Origin: Methylobacteriaceae bacterium
GTDB lineage: Bacteria > Pseudomonadota > Alphaproteobacteria > Rhizobiales > Beijerinckiaceae
Length of the DNA stretch: 64,000 nucleotides
Reading direction: 5' to 3'
NCBI GenBank assembly: GCA_020638135.1
Contig: JACKJE010000001.1
Location: forward strand, 124,001-188,000
In this document: positions 28,333-37,628 of the stretch, one piece after another
How the letters are laid out: each line of letters begins with the position of its first letter
How positions within the stretch are numbered: position 1 is the first letter of the stretch
Notes under the pieces: generated by a model
What the model was told of the DNA's origin: nothing
The model's input: only the letters and a program-made list of their open reading frames with translations
The model's database searches: none
Position numbers and translations under genes: made by a program

Positions 28333-30114
28333 ATGAATATTTTCGCCGATTTTCACGCCCGCGTCGCCGCGATCTTGGCTGGCTTCGCCAAAGCGGGGCG
28401 CCTGCCTGATAACCTCGATCTCGCCCGCTTCGTGGTCGAGCCGCCGCGCGAAGCAGCGCTCGGCGATCTTGCGGTCAATGCCGCCATGGTCTTTGCGAAG
28501 GAGGCCAAGGCCGGCTTCGGCAATCCGCGCCAGCTTGCCACTGAAATCGCCTTCGCGCTCGCCGAGGACAGCGACGTCTCGCAGGCCGAGGTGGCCGGCC
28601 CCGGCTTCATCAACATCCGCCTGCAACCGCACGTCTTCGGCGCCGTGCTGCGCGCCGCGCTGGCGCAGGGCGGCGACTACGGCCGGGCGCCGCAGGGCAG
28701 GGTGGGCGCGGCCCAGAAAATCAACGTCGAATATGTCTCCGCCAATCCGACCGGGCCGATGCATGTCGGCCATGGCCGTGGCGCGGTCTTCGGCGATGCG
28801 CTGGCGAGTCTGCTGGAATTCGCAGGCCACACGGTCACGCGCGAATATTACATCAACGATGCCGGCGCCCAGGTCGACGTGCTCGCGCGCTCCGCGCATC
28901 TGCGCTACCGCGAGGCGCTCGGCGAGAACGTCGGCGAGATTCCAGAAGGGCTTTATCCCGGCGACTATCTCGTCCCGGTCGGCAAGGCGCTGGCCGACAA
29001 ATTCGGCAAGGGCCTGCTGGACAAGCCCGAAAGCGATTGGCTGGAAACCGTCCGTGTCTTCGCCATCGACGCGATGATGGAGATGATCCGGCAGGATCTC
29101 GCCGCGCTCAACATCACGCACGAGGTCTTCTTCTCCGAGCGTTCGCTGACGCGCGGGGAGGGCGGCGACAAGGTGAAGGCGGCGATCGATTATCTGACGT
29201 CGAAGAACCTCGTCTACGTCGGCCGTCTCGCCCCGCCCAAGGGCAAGCTGCCCGATGATTGGGAAGACCGCGACCAGACCCTGTTCCGCTCGACGCAATT
29301 CGGCGACGACGTCGATCGCCCGCTGCTGAAATCGGACGGCGGCTACACCTATTTCGCCAGCGACATCGCCTATCACAAGGTCAAGATCGACGGCGGCTAC
29401 AATACGCTGATCGACGTCTGGGGCGCCGACCACGGCGGCTACGTCAAGCGCATGGACGCCGCCGTGAAGGCGCTGTCAGGTGGCAAAGTCGCGCTCGACG
29501 TGAAGCTTTGTCAGCTGGTCAAACTCATGCGCGCTGGCGAGCCCGTGAAGATGTCGAAACGGGCGGGCGATTTCGTCACGCTGCGCGAAGTCGTCGACGA
29601 AGTCGGCGTCGACGCCGTGCGATTCATGATGCTCTACCGTAAGAACGACGCGCCGCTGGAATTCGATCTGGCGAAAGTCATCGAGCAGTCCAAGGACAAT
29701 GCCGTCTTCTACGTCCAGTATGCCCACGCCCGCGTCAAATCGGTGATGCGGCAGGCTCTGGCCGCCATTCCCGGCCTCGACCTGTCGGCGGACGCCCTGG
29801 CCAAGGCCGATCTTGCGCTGCTGACGGACGAAGGCGAAATCGGTCTGGTCAAAATGCTGGCGCAATTTCCGCGCGTTATCGAGGCGGCGGCCGCTGCGCA
29901 CGAGCCACATCGCCTCGCCTTTTACCTGCATGAGCTCGCCAGCCTGCTGCATGCCCAGTGGAATAGAGGAAAAGACGCCGCGGAATTACGCTTTGTTAAT
30001 GAAGACAAGAGAGATTTGACCTGCGCCAGGCTCGCGTTGATCCTTTCTTTATCAACCGTTCTGGCCGCGGGACTGGGGGTCCTGGGAGTGCGCGCTCCGG
30101 ACGAGATGCGCTAG
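28333..30114 (+). CDS. argS: Arginyl-tRNA synthetase
   Basis: Class I arginyl-tRNA synthetase of 593 residues. The HIGH-type motif is in ANPTGPMHVGHGRG and the KMSKS-type loop is VKMSKRAGDF. The N-terminal additional domain (residues ~1-110) and DALR anticodon-binding domain with the C-terminus (LHELASLLHAQWNRGKDA) are present. It starts the conserved argS-SPOR-nagZ-scpA-scpB cluster, all on the plus strand. The ATG at 28333 begins MNIFADFHARV. Confidence 0.97.
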   Translation: MNIFADFHARVAAILAGFAKAGRLPDNLDLARFVVEPPREAALGDLAVNAAMVFAKEAKAGFGNPRQLATEIAFALAEDSDVSQAEVAGPGFINIRLQPHVFGAVLRAALAQGGDYGRAPQGRVGAAQKINVEYVSANPTGPMHVGHGRGAVFGDALASLLEFAGHTVTREYYINDAGAQVDVLARSAHLRYREALGENVGEIPEGLYPGDYLVPVGKALADKFGKGLLDKPESDWLETVRVFAIDAMMEMIRQDLAALNITHEVFFSERSLTRGEGGDKVKAAIDYLTSKNLVYVGRLAPPKGKLPDDWEDRDQTLFRSTQFGDDVDRPLLKSDGGYTYFASDIAYHKVKIDGGYNTLIDVWGADHGGYVKRMDAAVKALSGGKVALDVKLCQLVKLMRAGEPVKMSKRAGDFVTLREVVDEVGVDAVRFMMLYRKNDAPLEFDLAKVIEQSKDNAVFYVQYAHARVKSVMRQALAAIPGLDLSADALAKADLALLTDEGEIGLVKMLAQFPRVIEAAAAAHEPHRLAFYLHELASLLHAQWNRGKDAAELRFVNEDKRDLTCARLALILSLSTVLAAGLGVLGVRAPDEMR

Positions 30115-30206
30115 AGCGCGAAGATCGCTTCGCCTGCCGCCCCGGGACTCCTCCAAAAGCGTTTCCGGCGCTCGGACTGGCGTCGGGACGCGGTTGAGGT
30201 GTGAAG

Positions 30207-31679
30207 ATGAGCGCAGCGCCCGAACGTCGCGAGCCGATCGATATCGATGAATTTGAGCGTCGCCTGCGGGGGCCCGAACCCATGCGGCGTCCAGAGGATC
30301 CGCTGGCCGAACTGGCGCGTCTCGTCGGCGGCCAGAACCAGCCGGCCGGCGATCCCTTCGCGGAACTGTTTGCGGACAATTTCCACAGGCCCGCCCCGCC
30401 GGTCGCGCCACCCGTCGCGCCGCAGTTTGCGCCGCCGCCTTTCGCGCCGCCGCCGTCTTACGCGCAGGCGCCTGCACAGCCGGTTGCGCCCGAGCCCGAC
30501 CCGCTGGCCGACTTCCCCGATCTCCGTCCGCTGCTGCGCGGCGGCGACTATGCGGACGCGCCCCCGCCTCCGATCGCGCCCGCGCCCGCGGCGCACGATT
30601 TTGTCTCGCCACCTGCGCCCGAGACCTTTGCCGACAATCTGACGCCCTCGTCGCAATATGAGGATTGGGCGGAAGCGCCTGAGCTTGCGCCCGACGCTCC
30701 GACGCTCGAGCCGCCGCGCGAACGCTCGAAAAAGCCGCTCTATATCGCCGCCGCCGTGATCGCGGCGGGCTTTGTCGCCATTGGTTCGACGCTCGCCTGG
30801 CGCGGCGGCGCGCATCAGGCCGGCGGCGTCGCGACGATCGCCGCCTCGCCGAACCCAACCAAGGTTCAGCCCAAGGATAGCGAGCGCAGCGAAAAGGCTG
30901 CCCGCGAGTCGACCATGCTGGAGCGGACGCCCGCGCCGCCGGTCAAGAAGGTCGTCACGCGCGAAGAGCAGCCGATGGACGTCTCCACCGCCGCCCGCAC
31001 GCCGCGCATCATCCCTCTCGGTGAGGATGGCGCAGCCTCCGGCTCGGCCAGCTCGACCTCGGGCGCCGCCTCCGTACCTGCTGTCGCGCCGCCCGCGCCC
31101 CCGACGCGCGAGCCGGCCTCCCGCTCGGCCTTCCCCGAGCCCAAGCGGGTGAAGACCGTTTCAGTTCGTGCCGACGGCTCGATCATCGGCGGCGAAACGG
31201 CGCCGCCGGCTGCCGCTCCCAAGCCTCCGGAACGCACGACGCCGGCGCCGGCCCGCAACGCCACCCCGAAGTCGGCGACCCGCGCCGGCGCCACGACCAC
31301 GGCCGCGCCCAAACCCGTCCCATCGAAGCCTGCCGCCAGGCCCAAGCCGGCGCCCCGCCAGCAGGTCGCCGCGGTCAAACCGCAGGAAGAAACTACAGCG
31401 CCCGCGCCTGCCGCCGACGACGAAGCGGCGCACAAGCCCGCCGCTTCGGGCAGCTATGCGGTGCAGGTCGCTTCCGCCGGCTCCGAGGCCGAGGCCCGGC
31501 AGGCCGCCTCGCGCCTCGCCGCCAAGCTCTCGGGCGCGCTCGGCGGACGCCATCCTGCGGTTATCAAGGCCTCGGCCAAGCTCTATCGCGTGCGCGTCAC
31601 AGGGCTGTCGAAGGAAAGCGCCAACGCCATGTGCGGGCGCGTCAAGGCCGCCGGCGGCGCCTGCTTCGTCGCGCGCTGA
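30207..31679 (+). CDS. SPOR domain protein, membrane-anchored, proline-rich
   Basis: This 490-residue protein has a cytoplasmic region rich in Pro and Ala (residues ~1-170), one membrane segment (KKPLYIAAAVIAAGFVAIGSTLAW), a long Pro/Ala/Lys linker, and a C-terminal SPOR domain (YAVQVASAGSEAEARQAASRL to GACFVAR). SPOR domains bind septal denuded peptidoglycan, so it is expected at the division site as in FtsN. The ATG at 30207 follows GAGGTG; the GTG at 30201 is the alternative. Its place between argS and nagZ is conserved in Rhizobiales. Confidence 0.85.
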   Translation: MSAAPERREPIDIDEFERRLRGPEPMRRPEDPLAELARLVGGQNQPAGDPFAELFADNFHRPAPPVAPPVAPQFAPPPFAPPPSYAQAPAQPVAPEPDPLADFPDLRPLLRGGDYADAPPPPIAPAPAAHDFVSPPAPETFADNLTPSSQYEDWAEAPELAPDAPTLEPPRERSKKPLYIAAAVIAAGFVAIGSTLAWRGGAHQAGGVATIAASPNPTKVQPKDSERSEKAARESTMLERTPAPPVKKVVTREEQPMDVSTAARTPRIIPLGEDGAASGSASSTSGAASVPAVAPPAPPTREPASRSAFPEPKRVKTVSVRADGSIIGGETAPPAAAPKPPERTTPAPARNATPKSATRAGATTTAAPKPVPSKPAARPKPAPRQQVAAVKPQEETTAPAPAADDEAAHKPAASGSYAVQVASAGSEAEARQAASRLAAKLSGALGGRHPAVIKASAKLYRVRVTGLSKESANAMCGRVKAAGGACFVAR

Positions 31680-31692
31680 CGGAGCCGCCCGC

Positions 31693-32709
31693 ATGGCGCC
31701 GCGCGCATTCATCTGCGGCTGCTCGTCCACGGTCCTGACCGCGGACGAGGAGGCCTTCATCCGCGAAAGCGATCCCTGGGGCCTGATCCTGTTCAAGCGC
31801 AATGTTCTCGACCGCGAGCAGATGCGTGCGCTGACCGATCGCTTCCGCGGATTGACCGGCCGGACCGACGCCGCCGTCCTGATCGACCAGGAGGGTGGGC
31901 GCGTGCAGCGCATGGCTGCCAACCATTGGCCGGCCTATCCCTCGGCGGCCCGCCTCGCCGCGACAGCCACCGATCCCGTCGCGCAGGTCAGAAACGTCTA
32001 TCTCGCCACCCGCCTGATCGCGCACGATCTCGCCGAGGTCGGCGTCAACGTCGACTGCCTGCCGGTGCTCGACCTGCCGGTCTCCGGCAGCCATGCGATC
32101 ATCGGCGATCGCGCCTATGGCGAGGACCCCGAAACCGTGGCGCGGCTCGGCCGGGCGGCGGCGGAAGGCCTGATCGCCGGCGGCGTGCTGCCGGTCTTCA
32201 AGCACGTGCCCGGCCACGGCCGCGCTCGTTCCGACAGCCATCTCGAACTGCCCGCAGTCGAGACGTCGCGCGAAGAACTGGAGCGCAGCGATTTCGCGCC
32301 CTTCCGGGCCAATGCCGACCTGCCCGTGGCCATGACCGCCCATGTCGTTTTCAAGGCGATCGATCCCGACCGCCCGGCGACGCTCTCGCCGGTCGTCGTC
32401 AACGAAATCATCCGTGGTTTCATAGACTTCGACGGTTTGCTGATGAGCGACGATCTGTCGATGAAGGCGCTGTCCGGCTCGTTCCGCGACCGCGCGCGCG
32501 CCCTGTTTGCGGCCGGCGTCGACCTAGCCCTGCACTGCAACGGCGATTTGGGCGAGGCCGGCGAGGTCGCCGCCGAAGCGCCGGAACTGTCCGGTAAGGC
32601 GCTTGAGCGGGCCGAAAGGGCGCTCGCCCGTATCGCCGGGGAGCGATTGGCCTTCGATCCTGTGGACTCCCGCGAGAAACTCGCCGCAATGCTTGCGAGC
32701 GCGGCCTAG
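31693..32709 (+). CDS. nagZ: Beta-N-acetylhexosaminidase
   Basis: Family 3 glycosidase that removes GlcNAc from 1,6-anhydro-muropeptides during cell-wall recycling in the cytoplasm. It shows LIDQEGGRVQRM, the NagZ loop KHVPGHGRARSDSH carrying the catalytic His-Asp pair, and the nucleophile region FDGLLMSDDLSMKAL. At 338 residues it is the standard bacterial length. The ATG at 31693 lies 13 bases after the SPOR gene stop. Confidence 0.95.
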   Translation: MAPRAFICGCSSTVLTADEEAFIRESDPWGLILFKRNVLDREQMRALTDRFRGLTGRTDAAVLIDQEGGRVQRMAANHWPAYPSAARLAATATDPVAQVRNVYLATRLIAHDLAEVGVNVDCLPVLDLPVSGSHAIIGDRAYGEDPETVARLGRAAAEGLIAGGVLPVFKHVPGHGRARSDSHLELPAVETSREELERSDFAPFRANADLPVAMTAHVVFKAIDPDRPATLSPVVVNEIIRGFIDFDGLLMSDDLSMKALSGSFRDRARALFAAGVDLALHCNGDLGEAGEVAAEAPELSGKALERAERALARIAGERLAFDPVDSREKLAAMLASAA

Positions 32710-32765
32710 AGGGGTCACATTCCGCGCCCATACTTTGCAAGTATCGGTAGCGGTGAGTGATTCGC

Positions 32766-33566
32766 ATGGCGGCGGCCCTGCCTTTTGACATGGAGCCCCT
32801 CGACAAGGGGGAGACCGAGGAGGCCTTTCTCGTCGACGTCGACGGGTTCGAGGGCCCGCTCGATCTCCTGCTCGAACTCGCGCGCCGCCAGAAGGTCGAT
32901 CTCGCCAAGATTTCCGTTCTGGCGCTGGCCGAGCAATATCTCGCCTTTATCGAGGAAGCCCGCCGCGTCCGCCTTGAACTCGCCGCCGATTATCTCGTCA
33001 TGGCGGCCTGGCTCGCCTATCTGAAATCGCGCCTGCTGCTTCCCGTTCCGCCCAAGGCGGACGAGCCGGCGGCCGCCGACCTCGCCGCCGCGCTCGCCGA
33101 ACGGCTGAAGCGGCTGGAAGCCATCCGCACAGCGGCCGAACAGCTCGTCAATCGCGCCCGCATCGGCCGCGATATGGCGATGCGCGGCGGCGCCGAAGGC
33201 ATCGAGACGGTCGCCACGCCGCAGTGGCAGGCCTCGATCTTCGACCTTCTGTCGGCCTACGCCAGACAGCGCCAGAAACAGGCGCTGTCGAAGGTCACGC
33301 TCAAGCAACGTCACGTCTGGTCGCTCGCCGAGGCGCGCGAAGCGCTGGAGCGCCTGTCCGGCATGGCGCGCGAATGGACCGTGCTCGACGACTATCTGCT
33401 GCAATATTGCGTGTCGCCCGAGGTGGCGCGCACCGTGCGCGCCTCGTCCTTCTCCGCCTCGCTGGAGCTGGTGCGCGAAGGGCGGCTGGATCTGCGGCAG
33501 GACCGCGCTTTCGCGCCGATCTGGATCAGGCGCAGGGACGAGACGCCGCTGGCGGCAGCAGAGTAG
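32766..33566 (+). CDS. scpA: Segregation and condensation protein A
   Basis: ScpA is the kleisin of the Smc-ScpAB condensin. The N-terminal signature FEGPLDLLLELARRQKVDL and ADYLVMAAWLAYLKSRLLLP are clear, and the C-terminal winged-helix part follows (VTLKQRHVWSLAEAREALER). It has 266 residues. The ATG at 32766 is preferred over the GTG at 32757. An unusual 31-bp tandem repeat separates it from scpB. Confidence 0.94.
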   Translation: MAAALPFDMEPLDKGETEEAFLVDVDGFEGPLDLLLELARRQKVDLAKISVLALAEQYLAFIEEARRVRLELAADYLVMAAWLAYLKSRLLLPVPPKADEPAAADLAAALAERLKRLEAIRTAAEQLVNRARIGRDMAMRGGAEGIETVATPQWQASIFDLLSAYARQRQKQALSKVTLKQRHVWSLAEAREALERLSGMAREWTVLDDYLLQYCVSPEVARTVRASSFSASLELVREGRLDLRQDRAFAPIWIRRRDETPLAAAE

Positions 33567-33587
33567 GGCGCTGCGCGCGCCAGTGTG

Positions 33588-33649
33588 ACGTCAACAGGGC
33601 GCCTGGCGCCCGTGAGTAACGTCGATAGGGCGCTTGGCGCCCGTGAGTG
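33588..33649 (+). repeat. Tandem 31-bp repeat containing GC palindromes between scpA and scpB
   Basis: Two adjacent copies (33588-33618 and 33619-33649) differ at only four positions. Each holds a GC-rich dyad, GGGCGCCTGGCGCCC in copy 1 and GGGCGCTTGGCGCCC in copy 2; copy 1 is a perfect 7-bp arm palindrome. The repeat lies just before the scpB ribosome-binding site, so it could form RNA hairpins affecting scpB translation, or it is a slipped duplication. No family of repeats was recognised. Confidence 0.8.
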
Positions 33650-33671
33650 ACATAGAGTGCAAGGAGAGGAC

Positions 33672-34442
33672 ATGGCCGAAACGGCTCGCGCATTCGAATT
33701 CGTGGAGGACGAGGACCGGGCGCTCGAAGAGGCCCGCGCCGCGCTGCTCGCCGAATCCAAGCGCATCGTCGAGGCGCTGCTTTTCGCCTCGCCCGATCCC
33801 TTGGACGAGAGCCTGCTCGCCGAGCGGCTGCCGGACGGCGCCGACCTCGATGCGACGTTGGCGGCCCTGCGCGAGGATTATGCGACGCGCGGCGTCAATC
33901 TCGCGCGCGCCGGCGCCAAATGGTACTTCCGCACCGCCGACGATCTCGGCTGGCTGCTGCGCCGCGAGGAGACGCCGCAGAAGAAGCTGACCCGCGCCGC
34001 GATCGAGACGCTCGCCATCGTCGCTTACCATCAGCCTGTTACGCGCGCGGAAATCGAGGACATCCGCGGCGTGGCGATTTCCAAGGGTACGCTCGACGTG
34101 CTGCTGGAGACCGGCTGGATACGCCTGCGTGGCCGCCGCAAGGCGCCGGGCCGGCCGATCACCTACGGCACGACGGACAGGTTCCTCGTTCATTTCGGGC
34201 TGGAACAGATTTCCGATCTGCCGGGCCTCGAGGAGCTCAAGGGCGCGGGCCTGTTCGACGGCCGCCTGCCGCCGGGCTTCGGCATTCCGAAACCCGACGA
34301 CGGCGAGGCGCTGACCGCCGACGAGGATCCGCTCGACGCTGACGATTCGGCCGAGGACTTTCCGCTGCTGGCGCAGGTCGACGACGCCGAGGACGAACAG
34401 GCCGCGAGTTCGAACGAGCAGAGCGCCGAGGCAGCCGAATGA
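33672..34442 (+). CDS. scpB: Segregation and condensation protein B
   Basis: ScpB pairs with ScpA as a winged-helix dimer in the Smc complex. It shows KRIVEALLFASPDPLDESLLAERL and the conserved TRAAIETLAIVAYHQPVTRAEIEDIRG, split across the two wing domains, and GTLDVLLETGWIRLRGRRKAPGRP. The last ~55 residues are acidic and low-complexity, typical of alphaproteobacterial ScpB. The ATG at 33672 follows AAGGAGAGGA. Confidence 0.95.
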   Translation: MAETARAFEFVEDEDRALEEARAALLAESKRIVEALLFASPDPLDESLLAERLPDGADLDATLAALREDYATRGVNLARAGAKWYFRTADDLGWLLRREETPQKKLTRAAIETLAIVAYHQPVTRAEIEDIRGVAISKGTLDVLLETGWIRLRGRRKAPGRPITYGTTDRFLVHFGLEQISDLPGLEELKGAGLFDGRLPPGFGIPKPDDGEALTADEDPLDADDSAEDFPLLAQVDDAEDEQAASSNEQSAEAAE

Positions 34443-34459
34443 ACGTGCGGAGCTGAGCG

Positions 34460-35068
34460 ATGCTCGGCCCGCATGTCGCGGAATTTCTCTACACCATCAC
34501 CCGCTTCGGCGACGCCAATCTGATCGCGCCGCCGGTCTGCGGCGCCATCGCGGCGCTCTGGGTTGTCGGCGAACGGCGCAACGCGGGCGCGCTGGCGCTT
34601 GCCTTTGCGCTGTGCCTGGCGGCGATCGTGTTCTCGAAGGTCCTCTTCATGTTCGTCTATCGCGGTGGCCCGCTGCGCAGCCCGAGCGGCCATACGGCGC
34701 TCGCGGCCTTCGTCTACGGCTCGCTCGCCGTGCTGGCGTGGAAGCGTGAGAGGCTCGGCGCGTTGCGCCATGTCATCGCCGCGCTCTGCGCCGCAATCGT
34801 GCTCGCGGTCGCCGTCAGCCGTTACGAGATCGGCGGCCACAGCCGCACGGAGACGGCCTTCGGGCTCATCTACGGAATCGCCGCCGTGCTGTTTCTCGAA
34901 CGCCGCTTCGCATGGCGACCGCACGCGCGCGCGAGCGTGGCGCTTTCGGCGGCCGCGGGATTTGTCGTGATGTTGGCCGCCTATTTCGTCCTGGCGTTAG
35001 GCTATTTCGACGAAGACGCCATTTCGGATTTCGCCGACTGGCTGCGCGGCCTCGCAGCGCGTGCGTGA
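34460..35068 (+). CDS. PAP2-family membrane phosphatase
   Basis: This 202-residue integral membrane protein has about five to six hydrophobic segments. The PAP2 signatures are SPSGHTALAAF and AVSRYEIGGHSRTET (SRxxxxxH type); the first motif KxxxxxxRP is not obvious, replaced by YRGGPLRSPSG. It probably dephosphorylates a lipid pyrophosphate or phosphatidate. It starts 18 bases after scpB and ends just before a strong hairpin. Similar genes follow scpB in some relatives where tatA is expected. Confidence 0.8.
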   Translation: MLGPHVAEFLYTITRFGDANLIAPPVCGAIAALWVVGERRNAGALALAFALCLAAIVFSKVLFMFVYRGGPLRSPSGHTALAAFVYGSLAVLAWKRERLGALRHVIAALCAAIVLAVAVSRYEIGGHSRTETAFGLIYGIAAVLFLERRFAWRPHARASVALSAAAGFVVMLAAYFVLALGYFDEDAISDFADWLRGLAARA

Positions 35069-35078
35069 CAAAGAGAAA

Positions 35079-35100
35079 GGGGCGGCAAGTCTGCCGCCCC
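35079..35100. terminator. Bidirectional intrinsic terminator
   Basis: GGGGCGGC and GCCGCCCC form an 8-bp GC stem with a 6-base loop. On the minus strand it is followed by a T-rich run (TTTCTCTTT), which fits termination of the binding-protein gene; on the plus strand it also follows the PAP2 gene stop by 10 bases. Confidence 0.75.
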
Positions 35101-35131
35101 GATTGTTTGAACCGGCCTGGGGCCGTTCAGA

Positions 35132-35341
35132 TCACTTCTTGCTGGAATCGTAGATCTCGCCGAACAGCACCCAGCGGTCGCCTTCGAACTTCTGCAGCTG
35201 CTCCTGCTGGATCGGCGCAAAATCGGTCGCGCTGGTGCTGACCGTGATGCCCGGCAGCAGCATCTCGAAGCTGACAGCCTTGAGGCTGGCGGCCTGCTTC
35301 ATCACGTTCTCGCGCGTCAGATTGTCGCCGCACATCTTCAG
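35132..35341 (-). pseudogene. 3' fragment of the disrupted branched-chain amino-acid-type binding protein gene
   Basis: This in-frame piece encodes the last ~70 residues of an ABC substrate-binding protein, beginning near MCGDNLTRENVMKQAA and ending GEIYDSSKK. It matches the C-terminus of the neighbouring intact paralogue (CGDNLTRENVMKQAASLKNV and GEIYSAEKK), differing at about one third of positions. The frame runs into IS1380-family DNA upstream, so no start of its own is expected. The matching 5' part lies at 37629-38633. Confidence 0.85.
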
Positions 35342-37006
35342 CCCACATTTCCCAAGTAAGGCGCTGATTTCGCTGTCCTGACCATTATATTTCCTATATA
35401 AAACATGGTGTTGAAGGCTGCGAGGGGCGCGTTTCATGGATCACCCAGAGGGTGCGGGCTTGCAACGGGCAGATCGGGTGGATTTCGACCCTCGCGTGCG
35501 GCTGGAATTTCGCGGCACGCAGCTCAGTTCCGACGGCGGCCTTCTGGTGATGCGCGAGCTTGATGACGCGCTCGGGTTGTCCGATTTGGCGTCAGCGGCG
35601 CTGCGCGATACTCGCTCTGGCAAGAACACGGTCCATCGGCTCGACGGCCTGTTCCGGCAATCAGTCTTTGGGCGGCTGGCCGGATACGAGGATGTCAACG
35701 ACGCCAACCGTCTCGCCTGCGATCCGGTCATGCGCCAAGTTGTCGGCGGCAGAGCGGTCGATGCACAAGCGGCCTCGGCATCGCAGATGGGACGGTTCGA
35801 GACCGAGACGCTGGCTCTGGCCGGGAACCGTGCCGCGCTGGCCGACCTGAACGGGCAATGGATCGACCGGTTCCATGACCGTAACGGGCTGAAGTACATC
35901 GTTCTGGACATGGACAGCTCGGTCAGCCGACCCATGGCGACCAGGAAGGGTCCGCCTGGAATGGCCATTTCGACTGTAGCTGCTATCACCCCAACTTTCT
36001 GTTCAACCAGTTCGGGATGCTGGAACGCTGCGCCCTGCGCCATGGCAACGTCCACAGCGCCGATGGCTGGCGTGATGTTCTCGACCCCGTCATTGCGCGC
36101 TACGCGGAGCGCGACCTTGGTGGCAGGTTCTTCCGGGCCGATGCTGCCTACGCGATCCCGGCGATCTATGAGCGATTGGAAGAAGCGCGGTTCTTCTACG
36201 CCATCCGGCTGCCCGCAAACGCGGTCCTCAAGACAAGATCGCGCATCGGCTAACGCGCCCTGTCGGCGGCCGTCACTGACCAAGGTCAAGCGGTTCTTCG
36301 AGGAATTCGAGTATCAGGCGGCGTCCTGGGACAAGGAACGCCGGGTGATCGCCAAGATCGAATGGCATCCGGGCGAACTGTTCCCGCGTGTCGGCTTCAT
36401 CGTCACCAACCTGCCGATGGAGCCGGACTGGGTGGTGCGGTTCTACAACCAGCGCGGCACCGCCGAGCAGCACATCAAAGAGGGCAATACGCCTTTCGCT
36501 GGACGCGGCTGTCGTGCCGGAAGTTCCGCGACAATGAGGTGCGGCTGCAACTGCACGCCCTGGCGTACAACCTGGCCACCTTCTTGCGCTGCATCGAGCT
36601 GCCCGAGGCCATGGCCGACTGGTCGTTGACCAGCCTGCAACTGAAGCTGATCAAGATCGGGGCACGTGGTCCGTCACGCCCGCACCATCACCTTCCAGCT
36701 GGCCGAGGTCGCTGTCACCGGCACGATGGTACGCGCCATCCTCGCCGCTATCCGCCGATTGCGAGCGCCACCGCTATGCGCATGATCGCGATCCACGCTC
36801 AAACTGAACGAAAGCGGCTGGACAGATCTGTCCGCTGCGCTGAAAAACGCCGCCCCTGGGCAAGGAAACAGCGGCTTCGCGGTCTGATCCGTCCAGATCC
36901 AGCAGTCTGCGCGACCGCAGGTGCCGCTTGCGGCAGAAAATCCTTGTCTAGCGCTCGGATACAGGCGATCTTCACCTCAAACGCCACGCCACTTGGGGAA
37001 TGCAGG
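35342..37006 (+). mobile_element. IS1380-family insertion sequence, decayed
   Basis: The ends carry imperfect inverted repeats: CCCACATTTCCCAAGT at 35342-35357 and ACTTGGGGAATGCAGG at 36991-37006 (13 of 16 positions pair). The total ~1,665 bp fits the IS1380 family, and the single transposase reading is IS1380-type. No matching 4-bp target duplication is visible at the two ends: the left flank is the binding-protein gene, the right flank an oxidoreductase fragment. This suggests a rearrangement after insertion. Confidence 0.8.
35436..36785 (+). pseudogene. IS1380-family transposase, frameshifted
   Basis: The frame begins with FDPRVRLEFRGTQLSSDGGLLVMRELD, typical of DDE-type IS1380 transposases. 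Coding sense switches frame at about 35,925 (after LDMDSS), again near 36,255 and near 36,485. Conserved pieces are FFRADAAYAIPAIYERLEEARFFY, WDKERRVIAKIEWHPGELFPR and DNEVRLQLHALAYNLATFLRC. The last intact frame ends at 36785. With at least three breaks it cannot make an active enzyme unless the breaks are sequencing errors. Confidence 0.8.
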
Positions 37007-37628
37007 TTTCGATGCGGCGGCGGACCCGCTTGCCGCCGGGGATGGCGTTGACCGAGGCCATCCAGCGATGGATGCGGCCCTCGATGAAATGATCGCGCGC
37101 ATCGCCGAGCGAGGCCGGCAGCGCGTCGAGACACATCTGCTCGATGCGCTCGTCGCCTCTCGTTGGCAAGCGACAGGGCCGCGTTGCCGGCAATCAGGAA
37201 GGCGAGCATGCCGTAGCGCTCGAGATTGTTGCGGGCGCTCTCGTCATAGATGCAGCAGCCGTCGAAAGCGTCGCTCATCCACCAGTCGGCCGGCAGATGA
37301 TCGCGCCAGAACGGGCGCTTGAAGGCGAGCGTGGCGCGCAGGTAATGGCCGGGACGGTCGAAATAGGCGATATGATCGTCGATCACGCGCTGCAGGCGGT
37401 CCGACCTCCAGGTAACGCAGGCCATGGCCGACAGCGGCAGCGCGACGACGACGAAATCGGCGATGTGATTTTCCAGGAAGCCCTCGGCGTCGACCTCGAC
37501 GCGGTAGGTTCCGTCGGCGAGCGAGCTGGACCGCGCGCACATGCGCGTTCATGCGCACCTGCGCGTCGAGCTCCCTCTTCCAGCTTGTCGATGATCTGCT
37601 CGTTGCCGCCGACGACGGAGAAAATGTC
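37007..37628 (-). pseudogene. Fragment of a flavin-dependent oxidoreductase gene
   Basis: Pieces in shifting frames on the minus strand read VVGGNEQIIDKLEE, TYRVEVDAEGFLENHIADFVVVALPLSAM, FDRPGHYLRATLAFKRPFW and IHRWMASVNAIPGG; these resemble the central and C-terminal part of an FAD amine-oxidase/desaturase-type protein. At least three frame breaks occur within ~620 bases. Neither the FAD-binding N-terminus nor a stop is present. It lies between the IS right end and the 5' half of the binding-protein gene. Confidence 0.6.

Noticed and set aside
36799..37542. Minus-strand frame of 247 codons as a complete oxidoreductase gene
   Set aside because: Only the middle part resembles a protein family, its end runs into IS DNA and the true sense changes frame several times; it is a fragment, not a gene.
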